This document shows positions 51,725 through 61,076 of a stretch of 61,248 nucleotides of DNA, in pieces (position 1 is the stretch's first letter; each line of letters opens with the position of its first letter). Origin of the DNA: Bacillota bacterium (lineage in GTDB: Bacteria > Bacillota > Bacilli > Bacillales_A > Planococcaceae); the NCBI GenBank assembly GCA_023405135.1, contig JAEXYZ010000019.1, forward strand, positions 1 through 61,248, written 5' to 3'. The notes beneath the pieces are model-generated. The model searched no databases. It saw only the letters and a list, made by a program, of their open reading frames with translations, and was not told the origin of the DNA. A program made the translations under genes and the position numbers.

Positions 51725-52174
51725 ATGGGAATTTTTAATAAAAAAATAAATGAAATATCTATAGCTGTACCAATTTTGGATGGTTTACCAATTTCACAAG
51801 GAGAATTTGTAAAAATCAATGCGAAAGAAACTGGAGTTACTTTTCGACATGGTATTAATTGTTATGAATTGAAAGCAGAAAAACTCCTAAATATTCATCA
51901 TAAAACTAGTGTGGAAATTCAAAAGAGTGTTGGAAGTTCTATAGGAGGAGCCATTGGAGGTTATCTTTTATTAGGACCTTTAGGAGCAATTATTGGAGGA
52001 CGTAGTAAAGAACAGATTTCACGCACCCTACAACTCTTTCTAATCTTTGAATATGAAGATGAACGACAAGAAACTAAATTTATTTCTTTTGATATCACGC
52101 ACACTCCAAAAGCTAAAAAAATTAATATGGAGTTTTTCAACAAGAAAGTAACTCCTAAGAACATTCAACTTTAA
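51725..52174 (+). CDS. hypothetical protein with glycine-rich helix (cargo gene 2)
   Basis: The 149-residue protein has a beta-rich first half, a glycine-zipper-like hydrophobic stretch (SIGGAIGGYLLLGPLGAIIG) that could enter membranes, and a beta-rich end. It starts at ATG behind GGAGGG and occupies the same slot as cargo gene 1. No family is recognised. Host membrane or immunity functions are possible. Confidence 0.65.
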   Translation: MGIFNKKINEISIAVPILDGLPISQGEFVKINAKETGVTFRHGINCYELKAEKLLNIHHKTSVEIQKSVGSSIGGAIGGYLLLGPLGAIIGGRSKEQISRTLQLFLIFEYEDERQETKFISFDITHTPKAKKINMEFFNKKVTPKNIQL

Positions 52175-52197
52175 GCACTCATAAGAGTGCTTTTTAT
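52174..52197 (+). terminator. terminator after cargo gene 2
   Basis: AGCACTC pairs with GAGTGCT around a short loop, followed by five T. Homologous to the one after cargo gene 1. Confidence 0.65.
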
Positions 52198-52221
52198 TAT
52201 GCGTAAAAAGGCGGTGGAAAT

Positions 52222-54417
52222 ATGGCTACAATTCATACAGCTATTCAGCTACAAGATAACATGTCTAGACAATTTTATGCAATGAACATGGCGATGTCCA
52301 CGGTCATTGATAGCTTCTATACTTTACAAGATGCTACAAGTCAAGCTGTTGATGTATCTGCATTAGAAGCAGCACAACGGGAACTGCAACAAGTTGAAGC
52401 AAGTTTTAATCAGATTGAACAAGAAATAAAACAAGCAGATACAGCTCAAGATTATTTCAATCAGGAAATACAAGAGGCTGATAGTTTAGCAAATAAATTA
52501 CTAGGTACACTAGGAACAATTGTTGGTACTTATTTTACTTTGCAAGGTTTGAGGGGAGCAATAAGTTTATCTGATGAAATGACAAATACAAATGCGCGAT
52601 TAGAATTAATAAATGACAATTTAATGACTACTGCTGAATTACAGCAAATGATTTTCGAATCAGCGCAGCGCACGCATTCACCATATCAACAAACAGCTGA
52701 TATGGTTGGTAAACTTGGTATGCAGGCTCGCTCTGCATTTAAAAGTAATGCAGAAATAGTTGCATTTGCTGAACAAATAAATAAAACCTTTAAAATAGCT
52801 GGTACCCCGATACAAGGTATGGAATCGGTAATGTTACAACTTACTCAGGCAATGGCTGCAGGAGCACTACAGGGTGAAGAATTAAACGCTATCCTGGATA
52901 ATGCTCAACCGATAGTCGCGAATATCCAAAGGTATTTAGAAGAAGCTATGAATATAGATGCTTCTAATATTAAAAAGCTTGCTTCAGAGGGTGTAATCAC
53001 GGCAGAAATAATTAAGAATGCCATGTTTTATGCAGCAGAAGAAACAAATAAAGCTTTTGAATCAATGCCGATGACTTGGTCACAAATATGGACTGATTTT
53101 CAAAGGGATTCTTTAAAAGCATTTCAACCAGTTTTGCAAGAAATTAATAATTTAGCAAATAACAAAAAAAATAAAGAGTTTATAGCAAATGTTACACAAT
53201 CAATAGGCTTACTTGCAAAAGTTACTTTGGATGTTATCGACGTTTTATCTTTAATAGGTGGATTTATTTATGATAATTGGTCTATTATTGCTCCAGTTGT
53301 TGGAGGAGCAACAACTGCTTTATTAATTTATACTACCGCATTAATTGGAATAAAAACCGCCACTATGATTACAGCAGGATGGCAAGCGATAATGGCAGCT
53401 AGAACTGCAGTATTAACAGGTGCTACATTTGCCCAAACTGCGGCACAATATGGCTTAAATGCTGCTATGATGGCAAGTCCAGTTACTTGGATAATTTTAG
53501 CTATTATTGCATTAATTGCGTTATTTTATTTAGCTATAGCAGCAATTAATCATTTCGCTGGTACATCCATCAGTGCCACGGGAATCATAGCAGCTGGATT
53601 TGCATTTATGTACTCAGTGTTTTATAACGTTATCGCATTTATGTTAAATTTGATACTCATATTTGCGGAGTTTTGGGTTAACGTGTGGAGTAATAAAGGA
53701 TATGCAATTAAAAAGCTATTCGGAAACTTAGCAAAAAACGCTTTGGACATGGCGAAAAGCATGATCGGTTCGTTTGATAGTGCTGCTACAAATCTTGCAA
53801 ACATGTTCATTGAGGGTGCGAATTGGGCAATCAAAGGAATCAACTGGCTAATTGATGCAATTAATGAGATTCCTGGTGTTGATCTTGGTAAAGTAGGGGA
53901 ATTTAAAACAAGAGCATCACTCGTTGCTGATTATAGTAATCTTAAAAACAGGATTGATGAGTGGGTAGGAGAACCTCCAGGAGACTATTGGGAAGCTCCG
54001 AGAATCGAATACACTTCTCCGTTTGATAATGCGGTGAACGCTTACAATTGGGGAGCGAATTTGTTTAATTTTGATCAACCAAAACAAGATGATTCTTGGC
54101 AAAAAGACCAAGAGGCATTAATGAAATCGATTTTAGATTCACTGGGATCAGGTAATGACTTGGCAGGAGATACGGCTGATAACACTGGCAAATTAAAGGA
54201 CTCGGTGGACATGGCCACAGAAGACTTAAAATACCTTAGAGACTTGGCTGAACGTGATACAATCAATCGCTATACAACAGCTCAAATCAAGGTCGATATG
54301 CGTAATGAAAACCACATCAGTTCTGAGTTAGATATTGATGGTGTAATCGATCGCTTTGGAGAAAGAGCAGAAGAAGTTGCAGAAATGTTAGCAGAAGGAG
54401 GCAACAGCATTGTATAA
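52222..54417 (+). CDS. tail tape measure protein
   Basis: The 731-residue protein has the tape-measure N-terminal domain (about 90-290: TNTNARLELINDNLMTTAEL, IQGMESVMLQLTQAMAAGAL, NAQPIVANIQRYLEEAM), hydrophobic helices in the middle (VTWIILAIIALIALFYLAIA) and an amphipathic C-terminal part that ends near SELDIDGVIDRFGERAEE. It sets tail length, and the hydrophobic part may insert into the host membrane at DNA entry. It is shorter than many PBSX-type homologues, which implies a short tail. Confidence 0.92.
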   Translation: MATIHTAIQLQDNMSRQFYAMNMAMSTVIDSFYTLQDATSQAVDVSALEAAQRELQQVEASFNQIEQEIKQADTAQDYFNQEIQEADSLANKLLGTLGTIVGTYFTLQGLRGAISLSDEMTNTNARLELINDNLMTTAELQQMIFESAQRTHSPYQQTADMVGKLGMQARSAFKSNAEIVAFAEQINKTFKIAGTPIQGMESVMLQLTQAMAAGALQGEELNAILDNAQPIVANIQRYLEEAMNIDASNIKKLASEGVITAEIIKNAMFYAAEETNKAFESMPMTWSQIWTDFQRDSLKAFQPVLQEINNLANNKKNKEFIANVTQSIGLLAKVTLDVIDVLSLIGGFIYDNWSIIAPVVGGATTALLIYTTALIGIKTATMITAGWQAIMAARTAVLTGATFAQTAAQYGLNAAMMASPVTWIILAIIALIALFYLAIAAINHFAGTSISATGIIAAGFAFMYSVFYNVIAFMLNLILIFAEFWVNVWSNKGYAIKKLFGNLAKNALDMAKSMIGSFDSAATNLANMFIEGANWAIKGINWLIDAINEIPGVDLGKVGEFKTRASLVADYSNLKNRIDEWVGEPPGDYWEAPRIEYTSPFDNAVNAYNWGANLFNFDQPKQDDSWQKDQEALMKSILDSLGSGNDLAGDTADNTGKLKDSVDMATEDLKYLRDLAERDTINRYTTAQIKVDMRNENHISSELDIDGVIDRFGERAEEVAEMLAEGGNSIV

Positions 54418-55075
54418 CTTTTTTTTAGATGGTGTGCAATTACCTGTTGCCCCATCTAGTATGACATTGAAAATAAATAATAAAAATGAGACGATCACAT
54501 TAATCAATGAAAGCGAAGTAAATATTTTAAAAAAACCTGGTTTAACAGACATCGATATTGAAGTAGAGTTTCCGAATGTCAGATATCCCTTTGCTATTTA
54601 TCCAAACGGATTTCAACCTGCATCTTTTTATCTAGAAAAAATTGAACAACTTAAATTATCACAAGAGCCATTTCCATTCATCGTCAATCGAATGAAGCCG
54701 AATGGTTTTTTACTATTTGATACGAATATGACCGTTTCTATTGAAGATTATGAGATTGAGGAAGACGCAGAAAATGGCTTTGACATCGTTGTAAGTATCA
54801 AATTGAAGCAGTATCGTCCTTACGGAACCAAGCGTTTAAATCTAAAATCTAGCACATCCAACAACACCACAAAGCAAAAGGTTACTGTTGAGAAAAAAAG
54901 AGCAACTACGAGAAAAAACACACCGAAAACACATAAAGTACAATCAGGAGAAACGTTGTGGATAATTGCGAAACGTTATCTTGGAGATGGGTCGAAATAT
55001 ACAGAGTTAGCAAAGCTCAATAAACTATCAAACCCAAATTTAATCAGAGTAGGGCAGGTGATTAAGCTTGGCTAA
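54410..55075 (+). CDS. xkdP: LysM-containing tail protein (XkdP-like)
   Basis: The 221-residue protein has an N-terminal tail domain (LPVAPSSMTLKINNKNETIT) and a C-terminal LysM motif at about 175-221 (KVQSGETLWIIAKRYLGDGS). It starts at TTG overlapping the tape-measure stop, with GGAGG nearby. In the PBSX group it sits between tape measure and hub and may hold peptidoglycan or the hub. Confidence 0.92.
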   Translation: MYNFFLDGVQLPVAPSSMTLKINNKNETITLINESEVNILKKPGLTDIDIEVEFPNVRYPFAIYPNGFQPASFYLEKIEQLKLSQEPFPFIVNRMKPNGFLLFDTNMTVSIEDYEIEEDAENGFDIVVSIKLKQYRPYGTKRLNLKSSTSNNTTKQKVTVEKKRATTRKNTPKTHKVQSGETLWIIAKRYLGDGSKYTELAKLNKLSNPNLIRVGQVIKLG

Positions 55076-56030
55076 AAGTCGATTATTGATTATTTCTCAA
55101 GGGCGTATCTTTGAATGCGCTGTTGAAGAAGGTATAGTTTGGGAGACTCATAGAAAAGGTTCTCCTGGAAAACTTACTTTCGACGTTATCAAAGATGAGA
55201 TGCTAGGTTTCCATGAAGGGGATGCTGTACGTTTTGACTACGATGGAAAGCAAATTTTTCTAGGGTATGTATTTACCAAGAAAAGAACAAATAATCGAAT
55301 GATAAGTGTTACGGCATATGATCAACTTCGATATTTTAAAAATAAAAATACGTATATTTATCGAAATAAAACTGCAGGTCAACTTTTATTGAAGATTGCG
55401 AAAGACTTCCATTTAAAAACCGGCATTGTAGCAGATACAAAACACGTCATAGCTTCGAGAACTGAAGATGATCAAGAGTTGTTTACGATTATGGATAATG
55501 CTTTATCTGACACGACCAAAAACACTAAAGAAATCTATGTTTTGTATGATGATTATGGAAAGTTGTGCCTTCGTAACATTAAGGAATTGAAGTTAAATTT
55601 ATTAATCAATGAAGACTCTGGTGAGACATTCGAATATACAACATCTATTGATGAAAATACGTATAACCAGATTAAATTGATTCGTGAAAATAAGGAAGCT
55701 GGTAAACGTGAAGTGTATATTGCTAAAGATAGTGACAATATAAATAGTTGGGGAGTCTTACAATATACAGATAAGCTAGAAGAAAAAGAAAATGGAAAAG
55801 CAAAAGCTGATGCTCTTTTGTCTCTATATAATCGTAAATCTCGCAAACTACACATCAATAAAGTATTTGGTGATATAAGAGTACGTGGTGGGTCTCAAGT
55901 AGGTGTACAGATGTACCTTGGTGATTTAACTGTTGCGAATTATATGATAGTTGAATCAGTAAAACATACTTTTTATGAATCAGATCATCGAATGGACTTA
56001 TCATTGATTGGCGGTGAATTCATTGCGTGA
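55068..56030 (+). CDS. xkdQ: baseplate hub protein (XkdQ/YqbQ-like)
   Basis: This 320-residue protein begins RLLIISQGRIFECAVEEGIV and continues through the GpD-like hub domains (VRFDYDGKQIFLGYVFTKKR, TAGQLLLKIAKDFHLKTGIV, DIRVRGGSQVGVQMYLGDL). It is the hub at the tip of the tail tube, like Mu gp44 or T4 gp27. It starts at TTG and overlaps the previous gene by eight bases. Confidence 0.92.
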   Translation: MAKSRLLIISQGRIFECAVEEGIVWETHRKGSPGKLTFDVIKDEMLGFHEGDAVRFDYDGKQIFLGYVFTKKRTNNRMISVTAYDQLRYFKNKNTYIYRNKTAGQLLLKIAKDFHLKTGIVADTKHVIASRTEDDQELFTIMDNALSDTTKNTKEIYVLYDDYGKLCLRNIKELKLNLLINEDSGETFEYTTSIDENTYNQIKLIRENKEAGKREVYIAKDSDNINSWGVLQYTDKLEEKENGKAKADALLSLYNRKSRKLHINKVFGDIRVRGGSQVGVQMYLGDLTVANYMIVESVKHTFYESDHRMDLSLIGGEFIA

Positions 56031-56337
56031 TATGAATGACTTTCTAAATCTAATAAAAAAAGTTGCAATCAATGCTGTAAACGCACAAAAGTTATCAACT
56101 GTTGTTTATGGTACGGTTGTTTCAGCAAACCCTTTAAAAGTGCAAATTGATCAGAAATTTGTACTAGAAGAAGACCATTTAAAGTTAACTAAAGCTGTAA
56201 AGGATTATGAGGTTGATATCACAATTAATGGTTCTAAGCAAAGTTGTACTGTTTATAATGGCTTAAAGAAAGATGATAAAGTCACAATGATTCGGGCACA
56301 TGGTGGCCAACAATACATCATCATTGATAAGGAGTGA
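56023..56337 (+). CDS. xkdR: baseplate protein XkdR-like (DUF2577)
   Basis: The protein has about 104 residues (LIKKVAINAVNAQKLSTVVY, VSANPLKVQIDQKFVLEED, DKVTMIRAHGGQQYIIIDKE), a DUF2577 oligonucleotide-binding-fold baseplate protein. I place the start at TTG behind GGCGGTG; an ATG three codons later is possible. It overlaps the hub gene by eight bases. Confidence 0.9.
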   Translation: MRDMNDFLNLIKKVAINAVNAQKLSTVVYGTVVSANPLKVQIDQKFVLEEDHLKLTKAVKDYEVDITINGSKQSCTVYNGLKKDDKVTMIRAHGGQQYIIIDKE

Positions 56338-56340
56338 TGA

Positions 56341-56749
56341 GATGATTCCGCAACAAATTGTAAACGATGGGCTAGAAGTTGATTTCGAAGAAGAAGTCCA
56401 ACCCTCAAAAACATATAAATTAAATTTAGATAAAAATCGCTGTGTCGGCTTTGTAGATGAATTACAAGCTGTACAACAAGCGATTTTTTTAATGCTTAGC
56501 ATTGAACGTTATGACTACCCTATATACTCATGGAACTATGGAGTGGAGTTTAAAGATTTAATAGGACAACCTACTGCCTATGTTGCTAGTGAAGCGAAAA
56601 GCCGAATACGAGAATGTCTAATGCAAGATGATCGCATTACAGAGGTTGATAACTTCGAAGTAAAGACTAATAAAAATAAAGTTCATGTAACCTTCACAGC
56701 CCATACGATTTTTGGTGACATTACAGCTGAAAGAGAGGTTGATTATTAA
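56341..56749 (+). CDS. xkdS: baseplate wedge protein XkdS-like (DUF2634)
   Basis: The 136-residue protein carries the DUF2634/gp25-like pattern: NRCVGFVDELQAVQQAIFLM, ERYDYPIYSWNYGVEFKDLI and a C-terminal HVTFTAHTIFGDITAEREV. It is the counterpart of T4 gp25, the wedge part that starts sheath assembly. ATG behind AAGGAGTGATGAG. It overlaps the baseplate J gene by one base. Confidence 0.92.
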
Positions 56750-57837
56750 TGGACGAACCAATTGATTTAAATACAAGCTACGAGGATTTGATGGCTCAAA
56801 AGTTAGCTGGAATTGATGATTCTTTGGACAAGCGAGAAGGTGGCATTATTTATAATGCAACGGCAGCGAACAGCGCTGAAACTGCTCAAATGCTTGTCAC
56901 GATTAAGAATAATAACGATATGATGTTTGCTGATACAGCTCCAAGAGAGTTTTTAATTCGTAGAGCAGCTGAACGAGGACTTGCTCCTTATCCAGCAACC
57001 AACGCAAAGCTTAAAGGTGTCTTCAATATGGATGTGCCTATTGGTAGTCGATTTAGTTTAGATGATTTGAATTATACAGTGATTGAACAAATCACAACTG
57101 GAGAGTTTATTCTTGAATGTGAAACTCCAGGAAACATTGGTAATTTGTATCTAGGTACATTAATACCAATCGAATACATTGACGGACTTCAAAGTGCCGA
57201 GTTAACTGAAGTACTTATTCCAGGAGAAGATGAAGAAGATACAGAAGCCTTTCGAACACGCTATTTTAATAGTTTTGAATCCGTTTCTTTTGGTGGGAAT
57301 AGAGCTGACTATAAAGAGAAAGTTGGTGCGCTTAATGGTGTAGGTGGTGTACGAGTTTATCGAGCGAAATATGGTGCTGGAACAGTTGGTTTAACAATTA
57401 TTAATTCCCAATTTGAAAAACCATCCCAAACGTTAATAGATGCAGTTCAACAAGCAATTGATCCACTTGAAATGCAAGGAGAGGGAGTTGGGCTTGCACC
57501 GATTGACCACGTTGTCACGGTGTCGCCAGTCGAGGAAACAACTATTGATGTCACACTCAACATCACCTATCAAACTGGGTGGACATGGGCAGATATTCAA
57601 GCGAATGTTTTACAAGTCATTGACGGTTATTTAAAAGAATTAGCTGAAGAGTGGGCAAAGGCTGCTACGTATGAAGAGGATCACCAAGGAGTGGTTATTC
57701 GAGTTTCACAAATCGAAACAAGGCTCTTGGGTGTAGCTGGTGTGTTGGATATTGCAAACACTCAGTTAAATGGACAATCCTTAAACATTGAATTAGACAA
57801 AGAAGCGATCCCGATTAGAGGTGTTGTAGTTGGCTAA
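56749..57837 (+). CDS. xkdT: baseplate J-like protein (XkdT)
   Basis: The 362-residue baseplate J protein has its N-terminal domain (SYEDLMAQKLAGIDDSLDKR, RREGGIIYN-type start of the family) and the conserved VSFGGNRADYKEKVGALNGV. The C-terminal half ends in QLNGQSLNIELDKEAIP. It is the counterpart of T4 gp6/Mu gp47, the iris of the baseplate. It overlaps the next gene by eight bases. Confidence 0.93.
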   Translation: MDEPIDLNTSYEDLMAQKLAGIDDSLDKREGGIIYNATAANSAETAQMLVTIKNNNDMMFADTAPREFLIRRAAERGLAPYPATNAKLKGVFNMDVPIGSRFSLDDLNYTVIEQITTGEFILECETPGNIGNLYLGTLIPIEYIDGLQSAELTEVLIPGEDEEDTEAFRTRYFNSFESVSFGGNRADYKEKVGALNGVGGVRVYRAKYGAGTVGLTIINSQFEKPSQTLIDAVQQAIDPLEMQGEGVGLAPIDHVVTVSPVEETTIDVTLNITYQTGWTWADIQANVLQVIDGYLKELAEEWAKAATYEEDHQGVVIRVSQIETRLLGVAGVLDIANTQLNGQSLNIELDKEAIPIRGVVVG

Positions 57838-58375
57838 AGAAGTTGATTTATTAAATTATTTACCGCCAGTACTTCATGAAATAAAAGAAATTGTTGAGAT
57901 TGCTAATATTGAAAAGAAACCATTAGAAGGTACGTGGCAAGCAATTGAAGACAGCTTGAATAATCAATTTATTGTCACGATGAACGAAAACGGGGCAAGT
58001 CGGTATGAAAAAATGTTAAAAATGAATGTGCCGGAAATCGATACACTTGAAACGCGAAGATTTCGAGTATTGTCTCGGTACCAGGAACAACTTCCATATA
58101 CACATTTAATGTTAAAGCAACTATTGAATAGTTTGTTAGGGGAAGGAAAGTACGTCCCGATTCGTGATACAGCCAATAAAAGTCTGACGATAAAAATCGA
58201 ATTAACCGTTAAAGGCATGTTTGACGCAGTGGTTGCAACAGTAGAAAGAATAACACCGCAGAATATGATGTTAACAGTTGAACTAAGATACAATCAACAC
58301 AGTAAATTAGCGCTATTTACTCATAGACAGTTAGCAACATACACCCATAAGCAATTACGAGAGGAAGTGATTTAA
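57830..58375 (+). CDS. xkdU: baseplate protein XkdU-like (DUF2313)
   Basis: This 181-residue protein (VDLLNYLPPVLHEIKEIVEI, ETRRFRVLSRYQEQLPYTHL, RITPQNMMLTVELRYNQHSK) belongs to the YmfQ/DUF2313 group, which links baseplate and tail fibres. It starts at TTG and its stop overlaps the fibre start by one base. C-terminal HRQLATYTHKQLREEVI is typical. Confidence 0.92.
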   Translation: MAKEVDLLNYLPPVLHEIKEIVEIANIEKKPLEGTWQAIEDSLNNQFIVTMNENGASRYEKMLKMNVPEIDTLETRRFRVLSRYQEQLPYTHLMLKQLLNSLLGEGKYVPIRDTANKSLTIKIELTVKGMFDAVVATVERITPQNMMLTVELRYNQHSKLALFTHRQLATYTHKQLREEVI

Positions 58376-59211
58376 TGTCATCAGAAACAACGAATTTCGG
58401 CTTAATAAAACCCGATGAAGATGAGTTTTATGATATCCAAGTACAAAATGAAAATATGGATAAGATTGACCAACAATTAAAAGAAAATGCCGATAATATC
58501 GCATCGGCTAATGAGGCATTTAATGAACACTTGGTAGAAAGAAACCCCCACGGAACAACAGCAAGTGACGTAGGAGCCGTTAACAAAAAAGGGGATACGA
58601 TGACCGGTACGTTGACTTTGCCGTCATTAGTGTTACAGAACGGCTCTAAAATAATGGAAAATGCTGAACAAAGATTGGTTATTTCGGCACATAAAAATCG
58701 TTTGGATGTAATTACAGAAGATAATCAAAAACACATGTTTAGACATATGAATGGTGACTTATATGTCTATGATGAAAACGGTTATTTAATAGATTCATTT
58801 AAAAGTTTAAAAAATAAAATTAGCAATATAAAACGGCAAGAAACTACTCTATTTAGCGGCTCATTAACTAGTGGAACTGCAACGTTAAACTTAACTAGTG
58901 GTTCGTTGAATGACTTTGACGAAATCATCGTCAAAGGAAAAATGTATACAACTTCTTCAACGCCAATTACCTTTGACGAACTAATTGAAGTTGATGAGAG
59001 CGCCGTCTACGAACGATCCAAAACTCATACTGTGCTTTTTACTGCTGATAGTACGGTTGCAATTTTATGGATTCAATTTAGACTACACGTGAATAATAAA
59101 ACGTTATTTATCACTTACAATCGCAAACAACCAAAGGGCTCGCAAATAATATCGGATACAACAGAAAATATTATTACATCAGTTATAGGTGTTAAATATA
59201 AAACAACGTAA
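58375..59211 (+). CDS. tail fibre protein
   Basis: The 278-residue protein has an N-terminal attachment region (ETTNFGLIKPDEDEFYDIQV) and a helical segment with a fibre motif (NPHGTTASDVGAVNKKGDTM). The C-terminal part is a small beta-rich receptor-binding region of about 120 residues, unlike other families I know. It directs adsorption. It is short for a fibre, so it may rely on the following small protein. Confidence 0.8.
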   Translation: MSSETTNFGLIKPDEDEFYDIQVQNENMDKIDQQLKENADNIASANEAFNEHLVERNPHGTTASDVGAVNKKGDTMTGTLTLPSLVLQNGSKIMENAEQRLVISAHKNRLDVITEDNQKHMFRHMNGDLYVYDENGYLIDSFKSLKNKISNIKRQETTLFSGSLTSGTATLNLTSGSLNDFDEIIVKGKMYTTSSTPITFDELIEVDESAVYERSKTHTVLFTADSTVAILWIQFRLHVNNKTLFITYNRKQPKGSQIISDTTENIITSVIGVKYKTT

Positions 59212-59223
59212 GGAGGTCATAAA

Positions 59224-59490
59224 ATGATTAAATACACATTAGGTAATGATGGGTACGTTAATAATTTTGTTACCATCGGGGAATTAGAAGGTAGCAAAAC
59301 AATAGCAATTGAAAACTTCGATAGCGAAAATTTTGATTGTTATAAAGAAGTGGAAGGTGGGCTAGTATTTGACGAACAAAAATTACAAGAAAAGTTAAAC
59401 CCACCGTTGCATCCAGTTCTGCCGACATTAGAAGAACGTTTGTCGGCGCTCGAATCAGCATTATTAGAAATAACACTTGGAGGAATGTAA
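59224..59490 (+). CDS. XkdW-like small tail protein
   Basis: The 88-residue protein (MIKYTLGNDGYVNNFVTIGE, DCYKEVEGGLVFDEQKLQEK, TLEERLSALESALLEITLGG) has a beta-rich start and a C-terminal coiled coil, like the small proteins after the PBSX fibre. It may be a fibre assembly or capping protein. It has an AAGGAGG site. Confidence 0.75.
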   Translation: MIKYTLGNDGYVNNFVTIGELEGSKTIAIENFDSENFDCYKEVEGGLVFDEQKLQEKLNPPLHPVLPTLEERLSALESALLEITLGGM

Positions 59491-59491
59491 G

Positions 59492-59632
59492 ATGTACAAT
59501 TTCATTTTAAACATGTGGATCATGCATAAAGTCGAAGAAAAACATGTACAAACGTATGTCACAAAGGGTTATATTACACAACAACAAGCGGATATGATTT
59601 TTGCTACCCCCACAATTCGAAATTCACAGTAG
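59492..59632 (+). CDS. xkdX: XkdX-family protein
   Basis: This 46-residue protein (MYNFILNMWIMHKVEEKHVQ, VTKGYITQQQADMIFAT) has the XkdX pattern of a short helix followed by a GYIT turn and a second helix. It starts one base after the preceding stop, with GGAGG nearby. XkdX proteins are small tail proteins of unknown exact role. Confidence 0.88.
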   Translation: MYNFILNMWIMHKVEEKHVQTYVTKGYITQQQADMIFATPTIRNSQ

Positions 59633-59681
59633 TCACACATTGTGCAATAACTTAAAAGTTAGTTAAATATCAAATAAATGC

Positions 59682-59710
59682 AAAGCACTCTCAATCGAGG
59701 GTGCTTTTTA
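59682..59710 (+). terminator. terminator after the tail genes
   Basis: AAAGCACTC pairs with GAGGGTGCTTT around a six-base loop, with five T. Confidence 0.8.
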
Positions 59711-59732
59711 TATTGCAACAAGAACTAAGAAA

Positions 59733-59760
59733 CGCACTGTGCCGAGCAGTGCTATTTTTT
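59733..59760 (+). terminator. second terminator before the lysis genes
   Basis: GCACTG pairs with CAGTGC around a seven-base loop, followed by TATTTTTT. Confidence 0.65.
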
Positions 59761-59780
59761 ATATAAGAGTAGGTGTTGAA

Positions 59781-60026
59781 ATGGGCGAAGATTTGGTAAG
59801 AAACATTTATGAACGATTAGGGGCAATTGAAGCAAAAATTGATGATGTACGAGATATTAGATTGACTGCGGAAAATGCAGAAGATATTGCTACAAAAGCA
59901 ATGGAAAGTACGAAAAGCGCCCATCATCGTCTTGATAAAATCGACAAAATCATTTGGTGGGTTGCCACAACGATTATCGGAGCAGTGATTTTAGCGCTTT
60001 TAGCATTGGTCATTAAAACAAATTAG
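59781..60026 (+). CDS. xhlA: XhlA-family holin-associated protein
   Basis: This 81-residue protein has a coiled-coil first half (GAIEAKIDDVRDIRLTAENA) and one C-terminal transmembrane helix (WWVATTIIGAVILALLALVI), the XhlA plan. In PBSX, XhlA works with the holin XhlB to release the amidase. ATG behind GGTG; an upstream in-frame start lies in the terminator hairpin. Confidence 0.9.
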   Translation: MGEDLVRNIYERLGAIEAKIDDVRDIRLTAENAEDIATKAMESTKSAHHRLDKIDKIIWWVATTIIGAVILALLALVIKTN

Positions 60027-60040
60027 GAGGATGATTTTAG

Positions 60041-60313
60041 ATGAAAATTAACTGGAAAGTACGATTACAAAGTAAAACATTTTTAGTTGCTGCATTTAGC
60101 TTATTGTTATTATTAGTGCAACAAGTTGTAGCGTTATTTGGTTTTGACACAACTATTTATAATGAGCAGGTCACTGATATTTTTAATACAGCGCTCGCTA
60201 TTTTAGTGCTTATCGGTGTTGTACATGATCCAACAACTGCTGGATTATCAGATAGCGAGCAAGCTCTAGGATATAACAAACCACGTGATGATTTGGATGG
60301 TGATTCAAAATGA
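60041..60313 (+). CDS. phage holin (phi LC3-type)
   Basis: The 90-residue holin has a basic N-terminus (KINWKVRLQSK), two transmembrane helices (FLVAAFSLLLLLVQQVVALF and FNTALAILVLIGVVHDPT) and the family end TAGLSDSEQALGYNKPR. It permeabilises the membrane so the amidase can reach the wall. Its end overlaps the amidase gene by four bases. Confidence 0.93.
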   Translation: MKINWKVRLQSKTFLVAAFSLLLLLVQQVVALFGFDTTIYNEQVTDIFNTALAILVLIGVVHDPTTAGLSDSEQALGYNKPRDDLDGDSK

Positions 60314-61065
60314 TTACAATTTCTCCTGGACACTGGTTACCGGGCACAGGCGCTTGCGACATAATAGATGAAGTGACTGAAGCTCGAAAGGTTGTAAATA
60401 GAGTAGTAGAAATACTAAGAGCAAATAAAATTACAACAAACCTAGTAGTAGACAATACGTCAAAAAATCAATCCCAAAATCTGAAATACTTAGTAAATGA
60501 ACATAATGCTACGAGTCGTCAATTAGATGTAAGTGTGCATTTTAACGCTGCAACTCGAACTGATAAGGGACAAGGTGTTGAGGTGCTATACGTATCAATA
60601 AAAGATTTTGCTGCCAAAATTTCAAAAGCAATCAGTGATGTAAGTGGATTAATCAATCGAGGGGCTAAGTTGCGTAAAGACTTAGCTTTTTTAAATGGCA
60701 CAAACAAGCCAGCAATACTTATTGAAGTATGTTTTGTATCATCCACTGTAGATGTTGCCGTTTATCGTAGGGATTTCGAGAAAATTTGTCAGGCAATTGC
60801 TGAATGTTTAGCAGAATTCGTTGGTAAGTCTTTAAAAGAAGGTGAATCAAAATTGGAATTCTCAAGTAAAGCAATGCAAACGAAATATGAAACGCGAACA
60901 AATTCCCCAGCTACTAAAAAATTGTTATTGGAAACTGCTTTAAGTATTGAAGAATTACAATTAGATAGAAAGCATTGGGAGGAACAGTACGAGAAAGGCA
61001 ACATTAAAGAAGGCGACTGGAATGCTTTTGCGTATGAGGTAGCCGTCCATTTCGCAAAGAAATAA
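60310..61065 (+). CDS. N-acetylmuramoyl-L-alanine amidase (endolysin)
   Basis: The 251-residue protein begins with an Amidase_3 domain (about 1-165): the zinc ligand His in ISPGHWLPGTGAC, a Glu in IDEVTEARKVVNRVVEIL, His in LDVSVHFNAATR and the catalytic Glu in AILIEVCFVSS. The C-terminal 80 residues are helical and may bind the cell wall. It cuts the amide bond between MurNAc and the stem peptide and lyses the cell. It is the last phage gene. Confidence 0.94.
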   Translation: MITISPGHWLPGTGACDIIDEVTEARKVVNRVVEILRANKITTNLVVDNTSKNQSQNLKYLVNEHNATSRQLDVSVHFNAATRTDKGQGVEVLYVSIKDFAAKISKAISDVSGLINRGAKLRKDLAFLNGTNKPAILIEVCFVSSTVDVAVYRRDFEKICQAIAECLAEFVGKSLKEGESKLEFSSKAMQTKYETRTNSPATKKLLLETALSIEELQLDRKHWEEQYEKGNIKEGDWNAFAYEVAVHFAKK

Positions 61066-61076
61066 GTTAAAAAACT

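Larger units (their letters stand above)
51115..52290 (+). repeat. tandem duplication of the chaperone-to-tape-measure junction
   Basis: The end of the chaperone gene plus its leader (AGAAAACGGTAGAATACTAG, then TTTCTGTATATTTATGG) recurs in diverged form at about 51650-51720. The terminator plus tape-measure start (GTGCTTTTTATT, AAAAAGGCGGTG) at 51505-51600 recurs at 52187-52290. Each unit encloses a different small gene. The junction between units joins tape-measure codons to chaperone codons. Confidence 0.8.
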
